From assembly GCA_036489885.1 (NCBI GenBank), contig DASXEW010000003.1, positions 1,116,001 to 1,180,000 on the forward strand: a stretch of DNA of 64,000 nucleotides, read 5' to 3'. The notes under the pieces were generated by a model. It saw only the letters and a program-made list of their open reading frames with translations, was not told the origin of the DNA and did not search any database. Position numbers and translations under genes: made by a program. Origin of the DNA: Candidatus Baltobacteraceae bacterium. GTDB taxonomy: Bacteria > Vulcanimicrobiota > Vulcanimicrobiia > Vulcanimicrobiales > Vulcanimicrobiaceae. How positions within the stretch are numbered: position 1 is the stretch's first letter; the number at the start of each line of letters is the position of its first letter. Of the stretch, positions 32,117 to 41,526 are shown one piece after another.

Positions 32117-33385
32117 ATGACGACAACGCGGACCGCTCTTTTCGCATGCGCGCTTGCCCTTACGGTGGCCGCGACCGCATGCGCCAAGAAACCCGAGCGG
32201 CCCGCGGTAGCTCCGCCGCAAGTCGCGACTGCGATTACCGCAGACGGTACCGTGCACCCGACGTTGACGCTAGCCGGATTCATTGCGCCGGCGCAGAGCG
32301 TTGCGCTCTCGAGCAGCCTCCAAGAGCCGACGCTCAAGGTCAACGTCCAAGAAGGCGATCACGTTCGCGCGGGACAGGTGCTCGCGGTCCTATCGACTGC
32401 CGATTTGCGAGCGTCGCTCGCGTACGATTTGCACAATGCGCAAGCCAACGACGCGCTCACGAAGCAGAACCAGTTACAGGGTCAGCTCAATATTTCGCAA
32501 GGGAATGACGCTGTCAACCAGGCCCGCGCGAACCTGCGTTCGGCGCAGGCAACGCTTACGAACGCCGAGCGCGACTTGCAACGCTACAAACAGCTCTACA
32601 GTCAGGGCTACGTGACGGAGCAGCAGTACGTCACGCAACAAACGACGGTCGAAAACGACACGCAGGCGGTGCGCAACGCACAGGCCGCGCTGTCAAGCGC
32701 GATCTCGAATGTCGCGACGAACGGTACCATGCAAGCGGGCCTACAAGCCGCAAAGGTGGAGCAATCGGCCGCGCAAGCCCGCGCCTCGCGCGACCAGGCC
32801 GCGCAGGAACAGGTCAGCATCAACACCGCGAGCATCTCGTCGCCGGTGAACGGGATCATCGTCAATCGCAATTTGAATCCCGGCGAATATCCCGGAAGCC
32901 GCCAGATCTTCACCATTCAGGAAGAAGACTACGTCTTCGCAATCTTGAGCGCGTCCTCAGCGCGGATTTTTCAGATTCCAGTCGGCGCAAGCGTCAACGT
33001 CACGGTGAACGGCAACGGCATGCGCGGCAAATTCCCGGGCAACGTCGTCGCGGTGCTCGACCAACTGACGCCCGGCTCCACGAATTTCGCGATCAAGGTT
33101 CGCGTTCCGAATCCGCGAGGGACGCTGCGTTCAGGTCTCACCGTCTCAAGCGTCATCTCGCTTGACGCCGTTTCCGGAGTCGAAGTGCCGGTCAGTGCAT
33201 TCCTCGATGACAATCACGTCACGGTGATGACGGTCGACGCGAACGATACAACGCACGTCGTTGACGTCGCGCAGCTCGCGACCGACGGCACGAATGCAAT
33301 CGTCACGGGCTTGGCGACCGGCGTCCGCCTCGTCACGAACGGTCAACTGGGGTTAAGCGCCGGACAAAAGGTAGCCGTCCGCTAG
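32117..33385 (+). CDS. RND efflux periplasmic adaptor (HlyD/AcrA family) lipoprotein
   Basis: The 422-aa protein has a lipoprotein signal (V-A-A-T-A-C-A, Cys22) and a lipoyl half (V-Q-E-G-D-H-V-R-A-G-Q). A long alanine/glutamine-rich coiled-coil hairpin spans about residues 105-235, then comes the second lipoyl half (I-S-S-P-V-N-G-I-I) and a beta-barrel. It links the inner-membrane pump to an outer-membrane channel. The RND pump follows after 1 nt; no TolC-like gene is in the window. Confidence 0.9.
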   Translation: MTTTRTALFACALALTVAATACAKKPERPAVAPPQVATAITADGTVHPTLTLAGFIAPAQSVALSSSLQEPTLKVNVQEGDHVRAGQVLAVLSTADLRASLAYDLHNAQANDALTKQNQLQGQLNISQGNDAVNQARANLRSAQATLTNAERDLQRYKQLYSQGYVTEQQYVTQQTTVENDTQAVRNAQAALSSAISNVATNGTMQAGLQAAKVEQSAAQARASRDQAAQEQVSINTASISSPVNGIIVNRNLNPGEYPGSRQIFTIQEEDYVFAILSASSARIFQIPVGASVNVTVNGNGMRGKFPGNVVAVLDQLTPGSTNFAIKVRVPNPRGTLRSGLTVSSVISLDAVSGVEVPVSAFLDDNHVTVMTVDANDTTHVVDVAQLATDGTNAIVTGLATGVRLVTNGQLGLSAGQKVAVR

Positions 33386-33386
33386 A

Positions 33387-36300
33387 ATGTGGCTGACGCG
33401 CGTCTTCATTCAGCGTCCTACGCTGGTGCTGGTCTTGATTGCGCTCTTCTTTCTGGCGGGAATCATCTCGCTTCAGAACCTCGTCGCGCAACAATATCCC
33501 AACGTCGAGAAGCCGGTCATTTCGATCCGCGTTTCCTACTCGGGCGCATCGACGACCGAGATGCGCGACAGTATCGTCGTCCCGATCGAGAATCAGATTG
33601 CCGGTACGCCTGATCTGCAGACGATCGATTCGACCGTACAGAACGGTTCGGCGTCGATCTCATCGACGTTCGACTTAACGTCGGATCCGTACACGGATCT
33701 CGTCTATATCCAGAAAGCGCTGACGCAAGCTTCGAAGTATCTGCCGACCAATTTGGTCCCGCCGACGATCAATATTTCAAATCCGTCCGAAACGGTCGTC
33801 GTGACGCTCGGAGTGACGTCGAAATCGCTGAGCCCATCCGCGCTTTCCCTCATCATCACCGGCGTGCTCATCCCGGATCTCGAGCAAATCCCGGATGTCG
33901 CGAACGTCAACGCCAACGGAACCGTGACGCCCGCGTACGAGGTGACGGTCAATCCGCAGATCCTCGCCGGCGACAATCTGACGATCACCGACATCGTCGA
34001 TACGATCGAAGCGAATAACCTGCATCTCCCCGGCGGGACGCTTTATGCGCCGAACCGGTCGACGAGCTTGGACGTGCGGGCCGACATCACAAGCTCGCAA
34101 TCAATAGCCGACCTCTTGATTCAAGCGACGCCGGGAACGTCGGGAGCCACGGCGGCTGCATCGCAGCCGCTTTCACCCACGGCAACCAATCCATGGACGA
34201 CTGTGGCGTCTGCGCATCGCATTTCGGATGTCGCGACTGTCGTCACCGGGCAGGAGCCGCAAACCAGTTTTGCGGCCGTCAATGGGCAGACTAGTTTCTT
34301 CCTTCAGGTGCAGAAGAGCGCGGATGCCAGCGAAGTTACAGCTTCCAACAACGTCTTAGCCGCATTGCCCGGCTACGAGCAGCGTTTCCCGCAGCTTGCA
34401 TTTACCGTCGTCAACGTGCAATCCAAGTACACGCAGCAGCAGCTCAACGCGGTGGTACGCACGCTGGCCGAAGGCATCATCTTCATAGCGGTCGTGATGC
34501 TGTTCTTCTTGCGTTCGTGGCGCAACGCCGTCGTCGTGGTCATCGCGATCCCGACGTCGCTCGCCGTGACGCTGTTCGTGATGAAGATGTTCGGTTTCAC
34601 GATAGACACCGTCTCGCTGCTCGGCATGACGCTCGCGATCGGCATTTTGATCGACGACTCGACCGTCGTGCTTGAGAATATCGAGCGACATCGCGACGAG
34701 CTCGGGCAAACGCCGATTCGTGCGGCGATCAGTGGCCGAACCGAGATTGGCCAGGCGGCAATGGTGCTGACCTTGGTCGACGTCGTCGTTTTCTTGCCGA
34801 TCGCGTTTCTCCAAGATGAGGTCGGCCGCCAGCTTGCCGAGTTCGGCGTCGTCGTCACGGTCGCGACGCTCACGTCACTGTTCATCTCGTTTACGGTCAC
34901 GCCCGCGCTGGCCGGTCTGTGGGCGCTGCACTCGACGTGGAAGCCGCCGAAGTTCATCGATGCCTTCGATAATTTCTTCACGCGGCTGCGCGGCTGGTAT
35001 CACGAACGTGCGCTGACGTGGGCGCTCGCGAAGCCCTGGACCGTCGTCGCATTCGCAGGCATAACGTTTGTACTCGCAATTCTCGCCGTGAGCTTCGGCT
35101 TCGTCGGCAAAGAGTACATCCCGGCGCAAGACACCGGCCAGTTCTTCGTGCAATTCACGTTCCCGGTTGGAACGCCGGTAGTGCAGACCGCGCAAGAAGT
35201 AGTGAAGGTCGAGCAGGCGATCCTCAAGATACCGGATCTCGGCGCGATGACGCGTGTTGCGGGTGCGGAATCAGCGAGCTTCGGCGGATTCGTCTCGCAA
35301 ACGAACGTCGGGCAGATTCAGGTCTTTCTGAAAGACAACCGCCGGCATCCGACCACCTACTGGGTGAGCGAGGTTCGCCGCCAAGCGGCGCAACTCGCAC
35401 CGGATGGAAAAGTGGTCGTGATTCCCTCGACCGGGACGAAGGGCGGGAACGCGCAGCCGATCGACGAGCTCGTCAGCGATCTCTCCGGTGGTGATCCGAC
35501 GAATGCGGCGCAGCAAGTACTGCAGGCACTGCAACAAACCCCGGGCGCGCAAAACGTCAACAGCTCGGCCAGCGCGCTTTCACCTCAAGTGAACGTACTG
35601 TTCAATCGTGAAGCAGCGCGCTCGCTCGACGTCGCAATCAGCGACGCGGCGAGTGCCGTGAACGCTGCATTCGCCGGCGCGCTTCCGACGCAGGTGATTA
35701 CCTCGCAAGGGATCGAGCAGGTGCAGGTCATCTATCCCCTGGCGAATCAGCAAGATCTCTCGGAAGTCGAGGCGATCCCGATGCGCGCGCTCAACGGCAA
35801 CATTGTGACCGTCGGGGACGTTGCGCAGCTGCAACTGCAACCGACTCTGCCGCTGATCACACGCGAGAATCGCCTTACCGTCATTCACGTTGACGCAAAC
35901 GTGGCGGCAAACTCGTCGCTCGCGAACGTCCAGGCCGCATTCCAAAAGAAGCTTGCGGCTCTGAATCTTCCCCGAACGATTCGCGTCGCGCCCTCCGCTC
36001 AAGGCCAGCAATCCGAGATGGCTCAGACGCTGTCGGACGTTGGGCACACGATGATCTTGTCGCTCGTCCTCGTGTTCTTCTTGATGGTCGCGCTCTACAA
36101 CAGCTATAGCTCGCCGTTCATCATCATGTTTTCGGTCCCGGTAGCGGCAGTGGGTGCGGTTGGGTCGCTGATGCTGACGCACTCGACGCTGAATTTGTTC
36201 TCGTTGATCGGCTCGATGCTGCTGATCGGTCTTGTCGCCAAAAACGGCATCCTGTTGGTCGACTATGCGAACACGTTACGACGTCGAGGCTATTCGAAGG

Positions 36301-36608
36301 TCGAAGCTATCAAAGAAAGCGCGAAGACGCGATTCCGTCCGATCATGATGACGACACTCGCCATGGTCTCGGGAATGCTTCCGCTCGCGCTCGCCTTTGA
36401 GCCTGGTTCTCAGGAACGTCAAAGCCTCGGGGTCGTCGTCATCGGCGGTTTGCTTAGCTCGCTCGTGCTAACGCTTGTGCTCGTTCCGGTGATGTATGAA
36501 TGGATCGCGCCCAAAGAGATGTCGACGCGCGAACAGGACGTCGAGAACGAGCTCAACGTTCCGACCGCGCACGAACAGCTTGGCGGGCAACCCGCACCGA
36601 CGAGCTAG
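33387..36608 (+). CDS. RND multidrug efflux transporter (AcrB/HAE-1 type)
   Basis: The 1073-aa protein is full length for AcrB-type pumps. It has 12 predicted helices, two periplasmic porter halves, and the helix-4 proton relay G-I-L-I-D-D-S-T-V-V-L-E-N-I-E-R. It also shows K-N-G-I-L-L-V-D-Y-A-N in the second half and R-F-R-P-I-M-M-T-T. It exports hydrophobic compounds in exchange for protons. It forms an operon with the adaptor gene upstream. The substrate range cannot be predicted. Confidence 0.93.
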   Translation: MWLTRVFIQRPTLVLVLIALFFLAGIISLQNLVAQQYPNVEKPVISIRVSYSGASTTEMRDSIVVPIENQIAGTPDLQTIDSTVQNGSASISSTFDLTSDPYTDLVYIQKALTQASKYLPTNLVPPTINISNPSETVVVTLGVTSKSLSPSALSLIITGVLIPDLEQIPDVANVNANGTVTPAYEVTVNPQILAGDNLTITDIVDTIEANNLHLPGGTLYAPNRSTSLDVRADITSSQSIADLLIQATPGTSGATAAASQPLSPTATNPWTTVASAHRISDVATVVTGQEPQTSFAAVNGQTSFFLQVQKSADASEVTASNNVLAALPGYEQRFPQLAFTVVNVQSKYTQQQLNAVVRTLAEGIIFIAVVMLFFLRSWRNAVVVVIAIPTSLAVTLFVMKMFGFTIDTVSLLGMTLAIGILIDDSTVVLENIERHRDELGQTPIRAAISGRTEIGQAAMVLTLVDVVVFLPIAFLQDEVGRQLAEFGVVVTVATLTSLFISFTVTPALAGLWALHSTWKPPKFIDAFDNFFTRLRGWYHERALTWALAKPWTVVAFAGITFVLAILAVSFGFVGKEYIPAQDTGQFFVQFTFPVGTPVVQTAQEVVKVEQAILKIPDLGAMTRVAGAESASFGGFVSQTNVGQIQVFLKDNRRHPTTYWVSEVRRQAAQLAPDGKVVVIPSTGTKGGNAQPIDELVSDLSGGDPTNAAQQVLQALQQTPGAQNVNSSASALSPQVNVLFNREAARSLDVAISDAASAVNAAFAGALPTQVITSQGIEQVQVIYPLANQQDLSEVEAIPMRALNGNIVTVGDVAQLQLQPTLPLITRENRLTVIHVDANVAANSSLANVQAAFQKKLAALNLPRTIRVAPSAQGQQSEMAQTLSDVGHTMILSLVLVFFLMVALYNSYSSPFIIMFSVPVAAVGAVGSLMLTHSTLNLFSLIGSMLLIGLVAKNGILLVDYANTLRRRGYSKVEAIKESAKTRFRPIMMTTLAMVSGMLPLALAFEPGSQERQSLGVVVIGGLLSSLVLTLVLVPVMYEWIAPKEMSTREQDVENELNVPTAHEQLGGQPAPTS

Positions 36609-37081
36609 CGCGAGAAGAGTCCGACCAGCTCGCCTTCTGCCAGAATGTGACCGCGCATCATGAACATCAACGTCGCGCCGGTCGTGCCTTTTTCGAGCGG
36701 CAGTTTGTCGACGTCGAGTGCGAACACGCGATGACGGTAGTGGTGCGGTGAATCGCCGGGCGGCGGTGCGGGACCACCGTAAGCGCTCATCCCGTAATCC
36801 GTATAGCCCTGCACGGCGCCCGCAGGGACTTTACCCTCTTCCAATTCCGTCACGTTGGCCGGAATGTTGAAGACGAGCCAGTGCCAATAACCGACCGTCG
36901 TCGGCGCGTCCGGATCCCAAATCGTAACGACGAAACTTTTCGTACCGGACGGTGCGCCGCTCCACTTGAGGTTCGGCGAGATATTTTCGCCGCCGACGTC
37001 CCAGCCGTTGAAGCCGTACTTTTTCGGGATCGTCTGATTATTTCCGAACGAACTGCTGGTTATGTTGAGTTTGTCTGCCAC
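36605..37081 (-). CDS. YbhB/YbcL family (PEBP-like) protein
   Basis: The 158-aa protein has the PEBP motifs S-P-N-L-K-W-S-G-A-P, V-V-T-I-W-D-P-D-A-P and H-H-Y-R-H-R-V-F-A-L-D. Bacterial members are of uncertain function, possibly phosphate-ligand binding. GTG at 37081 follows GAGGAG at a normal distance, which decides the start. Its stop overlaps the RND gene stop by 4 nt. Confidence 0.87.
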   Translation of the reverse strand: MADKLNITSSSFGNNQTIPKKYGFNGWDVGGENISPNLKWSGAPSGTKSFVVTIWDPDAPTTVGYWHWLVFNIPANVTELEEGKVPAGAVQGYTDYGMSAYGGPAPPPGDSPHHYRHRVFALDVDKLPLEKGTTGATLMFMMRGHILAEGELVGLFSR

Positions 37082-37178
37082 TCGAATCTCCTCGCGGGGC
37101 TGGTTTGCTGCCGTGCCTCGTCGGAAGCTGCTGTTCGGCAACGCAACAACACAGCCCGCGAGGCGACTTTTATCTCAA

Positions 37179-37249
37179 TTGGCAGTCCAACTTACGTAGG
37201 TTGGATGGTGTGATTTTATCGTTGGATGGTGAAATGGGCTCATTGGATG
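37179..37249. promoter_or_regulatory. TTGGATGG direct repeats upstream of aceE (putative operator)
   Basis: Three perfect TTGGATGG copies (37201, 37222, 37242) and a weaker TTGGCAGT (37179) are spaced 20-22 bp, about two helical turns. TCCAAC-N8-GTTGGA forms an inverted repeat at 37186-37205 using the first perfect copy. The remaining parts of the 226-bp gap between the PEBP gene and aceE show no clear ORF. Confidence 0.5.
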
Positions 37250-37307
37250 GCGACAGCCTCAGCCCATACCTCGATGATAGTGTCCCGCACGCACGCCCCC
37301 CGGAAGA

Positions 37308-39986
37308 ATGCTGATGACGCTGACCGTTCCGAACGCCGTTGATCCGGATCCCCAAGAAACTCGCGAATGGCTCGATGCCTTTGATGGAGTCCTGACGCAC
37401 GAGGGACCACCACGTGCGGCGCAGCTGCTCGAGCGGCTCGTCGAGCGCGCGCAAACCGGCGGGACGCAAGTCGACGTCGGTTTGCAGACACCGTACATCA
37501 ATACGATTCCGCTTTCGCAGCAGCCGCCGTATCCCGGCAACGACGATCTGGAGACGCGCCTGCGTCACTACATTCGCTGGAACGCGATGGCGATGGTCGT
37601 GCGCGCCAATCACATCTCGTCCGAGCTTGGCGGACACGTCGCAAGCTTCGCATCCTCGGCGACGCTGTACGACGTCGGTCACAATCATTTTTTCCGCGCG
37701 CCGAGCGAGAACTTCGGCGGCGATCTCGTGTTTTTCCAAGGCCATTCGTCGCCGGGTGTTTATTCGCGAGCGTTTCTGGAAGGCCGCATCTCGCAAGAGC
37801 AACTCGAGAATTTCCGGCAAGAAGTCGATGGAAAAGGTCTCTCGTCGTATCCGCATCCGTGGCTGATGCCGGACTTCTGGCAATTCGCGACCGTCTCTAT
37901 GGGGCTCGGCCCGATTCAAGCGATCTATCAAGCGCGCTTCCTCAAGTATTTACACAATCGCGGGATCGCAAATACGGAAGGCCGCAAGGTTTGGTGTTTC
38001 ATTGGTGACGGCGAAAGCGACGAGCCCGAATCACTCGGTGCAATCAACGTCGCGTCGCGCGAAGGTCTCGACAACCTGATCTTCGTCATCAACTGCAACT
38101 TGCAGCGTCTCGACGGTCCGGTGCGTGGCAACGGCAAGATTATCCAAGAGCTCGAGCGCGAATTTCGCGGCAACGGCTGGAACGTAGTGAAAGTCGTCTG
38201 GGGCAGCAATTGGGACCCGCTGCTCGAGAAAGACAAGAGCGGCAAGCTCGTGCAGCTGATGACTGAAACGGTCGACGGCGAGTATCAAGCGCTCAAAGCC
38301 AACGACGGCAAATTCGTGCGGGATCACTTCTTCGGCAAGTATCCCGAAACGGCGGCGCTCGTCGCAGATTGGACGGACGCTGAAGTGTGGGATCTGCAGC
38401 GCGGCGGTCACGATCCGCGCAAGGTGTACGCAGCCTACGACAACGCAACGAAGACGATCGGCAAACCGAGCGTCATCTTAGCGATGACGATCAAGGGTTA
38501 CGGCATGGGCTCCTCGGGCGAAGCGCAAAACATCGCGCACCAGCAGAAGCACATGGACATCGAAGCGATGCGTCAGTTCCGCGATCGCTTCGCCATTCCG
38601 ATCAAAGATTCGGAGCTCGGCGACATTCCGTTCTACAAGCCCGCCGACGACAGCGCCGAAATGAAATATCTCAAAGAGCGGGTGCGCACGCTCGGCGAGG
38701 TTCCGCAGCGGCGCCGTAAGTCGACTGCATCTATCGTCGTCCCTGCGCTTGCAGCCTTCGACCAGCAGTTAAAAGGGACGGGAGATCGCGCGATCTCGAC
38801 GACGATGGCATTCACGCGCGTCCTCTCGACGATGATGCGCGACAAGGGCATCGGTCCGCGCATGGTTCCGATCGTTGCGGACGAGACGCGCACGTTCGGC
38901 ATGGAAGGCCTGTTCCGCCAAATCGGCATCTATTCGCCCGTCGGTCAGCTCTACAAGCCGCAAGACGCCGCGCAATTGATGTACTATCGCGAAGCCAAAG
39001 ACGGACAGATTCTCCAAGAGGGCATCAGCGAAGCCGGTTCGCTGTGCTCGTGGATCGCGGCCGCGACGTCGTACTCGACCAGCAACGTCCCGATGATCCC
39101 GATCTTCATTTTTTACTCGATGTTCGGATTCCAACGTGTGGGCGACTTGATCTGGGCGTCGGGTGACATGCGCAGCCGCGGGTTTCTGATCGGAGGAACG
39201 TCCGGGCGTACGACGCTCAACGGTGAGGGCTTACAACACGAAGATGGGCAAAGCCAGATCATGGCCTCGTTCATCCCGAACTGCGTGTCGTACGATCCAA
39301 CATTCTCCTACGAGCTCGCGGTCATCATGCAGGACGGTTTGCGCCGCATGGTCGCGGAGCAAGAGGACGTCTTCTACTACATCACGGTGATGAATGAGAA
39401 CTACATTCACCCCGATATGCCGAGTGGCGCGGAAGAAGGTATTCTCCGCGGGATGTACCTCTTGCGCGACGCGGGGGACACCAAGAGTCCGCGCGTGCAG
39501 CTCATGGGTTCGGGAACGATTTTACGCGAAGCGATCGAAGCGGCAACGCTGCTCGAAAACGATTTCGGCGTCGCGGCCGACGTCTGGAGCGCGACGAGCT
39601 TCAATCAACTGCGGCGCGACGGCCTGGATGCGCAGCGTTGGAACCTGCTGCACCCCGACAAGAAGCCACGCCAATCGTTTGTCGAGCAATCACTCGGTTC
39701 GCGACAGGGTCCCGTTGTTGCCGCTACCGACTACATGAAGACGTTCACCGAGGGCATCCAACCGTTCGTCGGCAACCGGCGCTTTCACGCACTTGGAACC
39801 GATGGGTACGGCCGCAGCGATTTCCGTAAGAAGTTGCGGGCATTCTTCGAAGTCGACCGGCGTTGGATTGCGCTCGCGGCGCTAAAGAATCTCGCGGATG
39901 ATGGGACGATCCCGGCAACGGACGTTGCGAAAGCGATCAAAAAGCTCGAAATCGATCCGAACAAACCGAATCCGGTGACCGTGTAG
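37308..39986 (+). CDS. aceE: Pyruvate dehydrogenase E1 component (homodimeric)
   Basis: The 892-aa protein matches AceE of the single-chain E1 type. It has the ThDP motif G-D-G-E-S-D-E-P with a following N-L-Q-R-L-D-G-P, the early H-I-S-S-E-L-G-G-H and the C-terminal G-T-D-G-Y-G-R-S-D. It decarboxylates pyruvate and passes the acetyl group to AceF lipoyl domains. ATG at 37308 is used; the ATG at 37314 is also possible. AceF follows after 1 nt. The E3 gene (lpd) is not in the window. Confidence 0.95.
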   Translation: MLMTLTVPNAVDPDPQETREWLDAFDGVLTHEGPPRAAQLLERLVERAQTGGTQVDVGLQTPYINTIPLSQQPPYPGNDDLETRLRHYIRWNAMAMVVRANHISSELGGHVASFASSATLYDVGHNHFFRAPSENFGGDLVFFQGHSSPGVYSRAFLEGRISQEQLENFRQEVDGKGLSSYPHPWLMPDFWQFATVSMGLGPIQAIYQARFLKYLHNRGIANTEGRKVWCFIGDGESDEPESLGAINVASREGLDNLIFVINCNLQRLDGPVRGNGKIIQELEREFRGNGWNVVKVVWGSNWDPLLEKDKSGKLVQLMTETVDGEYQALKANDGKFVRDHFFGKYPETAALVADWTDAEVWDLQRGGHDPRKVYAAYDNATKTIGKPSVILAMTIKGYGMGSSGEAQNIAHQQKHMDIEAMRQFRDRFAIPIKDSELGDIPFYKPADDSAEMKYLKERVRTLGEVPQRRRKSTASIVVPALAAFDQQLKGTGDRAISTTMAFTRVLSTMMRDKGIGPRMVPIVADETRTFGMEGLFRQIGIYSPVGQLYKPQDAAQLMYYREAKDGQILQEGISEAGSLCSWIAAATSYSTSNVPMIPIFIFYSMFGFQRVGDLIWASGDMRSRGFLIGGTSGRTTLNGEGLQHEDGQSQIMASFIPNCVSYDPTFSYELAVIMQDGLRRMVAEQEDVFYYITVMNENYIHPDMPSGAEEGILRGMYLLRDAGDTKSPRVQLMGSGTILREAIEAATLLENDFGVAADVWSATSFNQLRRDGLDAQRWNLLHPDKKPRQSFVEQSLGSRQGPVVAATDYMKTFTEGIQPFVGNRRFHALGTDGYGRSDFRKKLRAFFEVDRRWIALAALKNLADDGTIPATDVAKAIKKLEIDPNKPNPVTV

Positions 39987-39987
39987 T

Positions 39988-41526
39988 ATGGCGAGCGCCC
40001 TCGATATCAAAGTTCCGAACATCGGTGACTTCAAGGACGTCCCGATCATCGAGGTGCTGGTGAAAGCCGGCGACAAAATCGAGGTCGACAGCCCGCTCGT
40101 CACCGTTGAATCCGAAAAGGCATCGATGGATATTCCGTCGCCGTCTGCCGGCGTCGTTGAGTCCGTCATCGTGAAAATCGGCGACAAAATCTCCGAAGGA
40201 ACACCGATCGTGCGACTCGCCGGCAACGGCGCCGCCGCAAAAGAGGAAGCACCAGCCGCGCAAGTAGCGCCTCAGGCGGCACCCGCAGTTGCCGCGGCGC
40301 CCGTACAACAGAGCACGCTAAAGGTCGCGGTGCCGAATATCGGCGACTTCAAAGAGGTTCCGATCATCGAAGTCCTGGTCAAGCCCGGCGATACGATCGC
40401 AGTCGACAGTCCGCTCGTCACGATCGAATCGGAAAAGGCGTCGATGGACGTGCCGTCGCCGGTTTCCGGTACGATCGCATCGGTCGACGTCAAAGTCGGC
40501 GACAAAGTTTCCGAAGGTTCACCACTGCTTACGCTAACGGCCAGCAACGGTGCAGCCGCCGCTCCCGCTGTAGCGCCCGCGCCCGCAGCAGCGCCCGTGC
40601 AAGAAGCAGCGGTTGTGGCCGACGGCGCAAGCGTGCACGCGAGCCCTTCGATTCGGCGTTTCGCGCGCGAGCTCGGAGTCGATCTGCGCAAGGTGCAAGG
40701 GACGGCGCCGCACGGTCGCGTCACCAAAGACGACGTCCAAAACTTCGTCAAGAAAACGTTGGCCTCGCCTGCAGTCGCGGTGGGTGGCGGCGCGATGCCG
40801 TTTGCGCTGCCCGCATGGCCGAAGATCGACTTCGCGCAATTCGGGCCGATCGAGCGTCAGCCACTCTCGCGCATCAAGAAGATCTCGGGCCCGTACCTTC
40901 ATCGCAATTGGGTTTCGATTCCGCACGTCACGAACAACGACGAAGCCGATATCACCGATCTCGAAGCGTTCCGTAAGCACGTCAATGCCGAAGACCCGAA
41001 TGCTAAGCTGACGATTCTCGCGTTCGTGATGAAAGCGCTCGTCTCAGTACTCAAGCGCTACCCCGATTTCAATTCATCGCTCGACGGCGACGCGTTGATC
41101 GTCAAGAAGTACTACAACATCGGCTTTGCGGCCGACACGCCGGCCGGTCTGATCGTGCCCGTTCTCAAAGACGCGGATAAGAAAGGCGTGATCCAGATCG
41201 CCAACGAGACGCGCGAGCTCGCCGCGCGCGGACGCGACGGAAAGCTCAAGCTCTCCGAAATGGAGGGGAGCACGTTCACGATTTCAAGCCTGGGCGGAAT
41301 CGGCGGAACGGATTTCACGCCGATCGTCAATGCGCCCGAAGTTGCGATCCTGGGTCTCAGCCGGTCGACGATGAAGCCGGTTTGGAACGGAAAAGAGTTC
41401 GTACCGCGCTTGATGCTACCGCTGTCGCTTTCGTACGATCATCGCGTCATCGACGGTGCCGCGGGCGCGCGCTTCAATGCATATCTGGCCGAAGTGTTGG
41501 CCGATATGCGCCGGACGATGCTCTAG
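39988..41526 (+). CDS. aceF: Pyruvate dehydrogenase E2, dihydrolipoamide acetyltransferase
   Basis: The 512-aa protein has two lipoyl domains, with lysines in E-S-E-K-A-S-M-D-I and E-S-E-K-A-S-M-D-V. They are joined by Ala/Pro-rich linkers. A peripheral subunit-binding domain follows (S-P-S-I-R-R-F-A-R-E-L-G-V-D), then the catalytic core with Y-D-H-R-V-I-D-G-A. It forms the core of the PDH complex. The last bases overlap the convergent PDZ/GAF gene by 4 nt. Confidence 0.95.
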   Translation: MASALDIKVPNIGDFKDVPIIEVLVKAGDKIEVDSPLVTVESEKASMDIPSPSAGVVESVIVKIGDKISEGTPIVRLAGNGAAAKEEAPAAQVAPQAAPAVAAAPVQQSTLKVAVPNIGDFKEVPIIEVLVKPGDTIAVDSPLVTIESEKASMDVPSPVSGTIASVDVKVGDKVSEGSPLLTLTASNGAAAAPAVAPAPAAAPVQEAAVVADGASVHASPSIRRFARELGVDLRKVQGTAPHGRVTKDDVQNFVKKTLASPAVAVGGGAMPFALPAWPKIDFAQFGPIERQPLSRIKKISGPYLHRNWVSIPHVTNNDEADITDLEAFRKHVNAEDPNAKLTILAFVMKALVSVLKRYPDFNSSLDGDALIVKKYYNIGFAADTPAGLIVPVLKDADKKGVIQIANETRELAARGRDGKLKLSEMEGSTFTISSLGGIGGTDFTPIVNAPEVAILGLSRSTMKPVWNGKEFVPRLMLPLSLSYDHRVIDGAAGARFNAYLAEVLADMRRTML

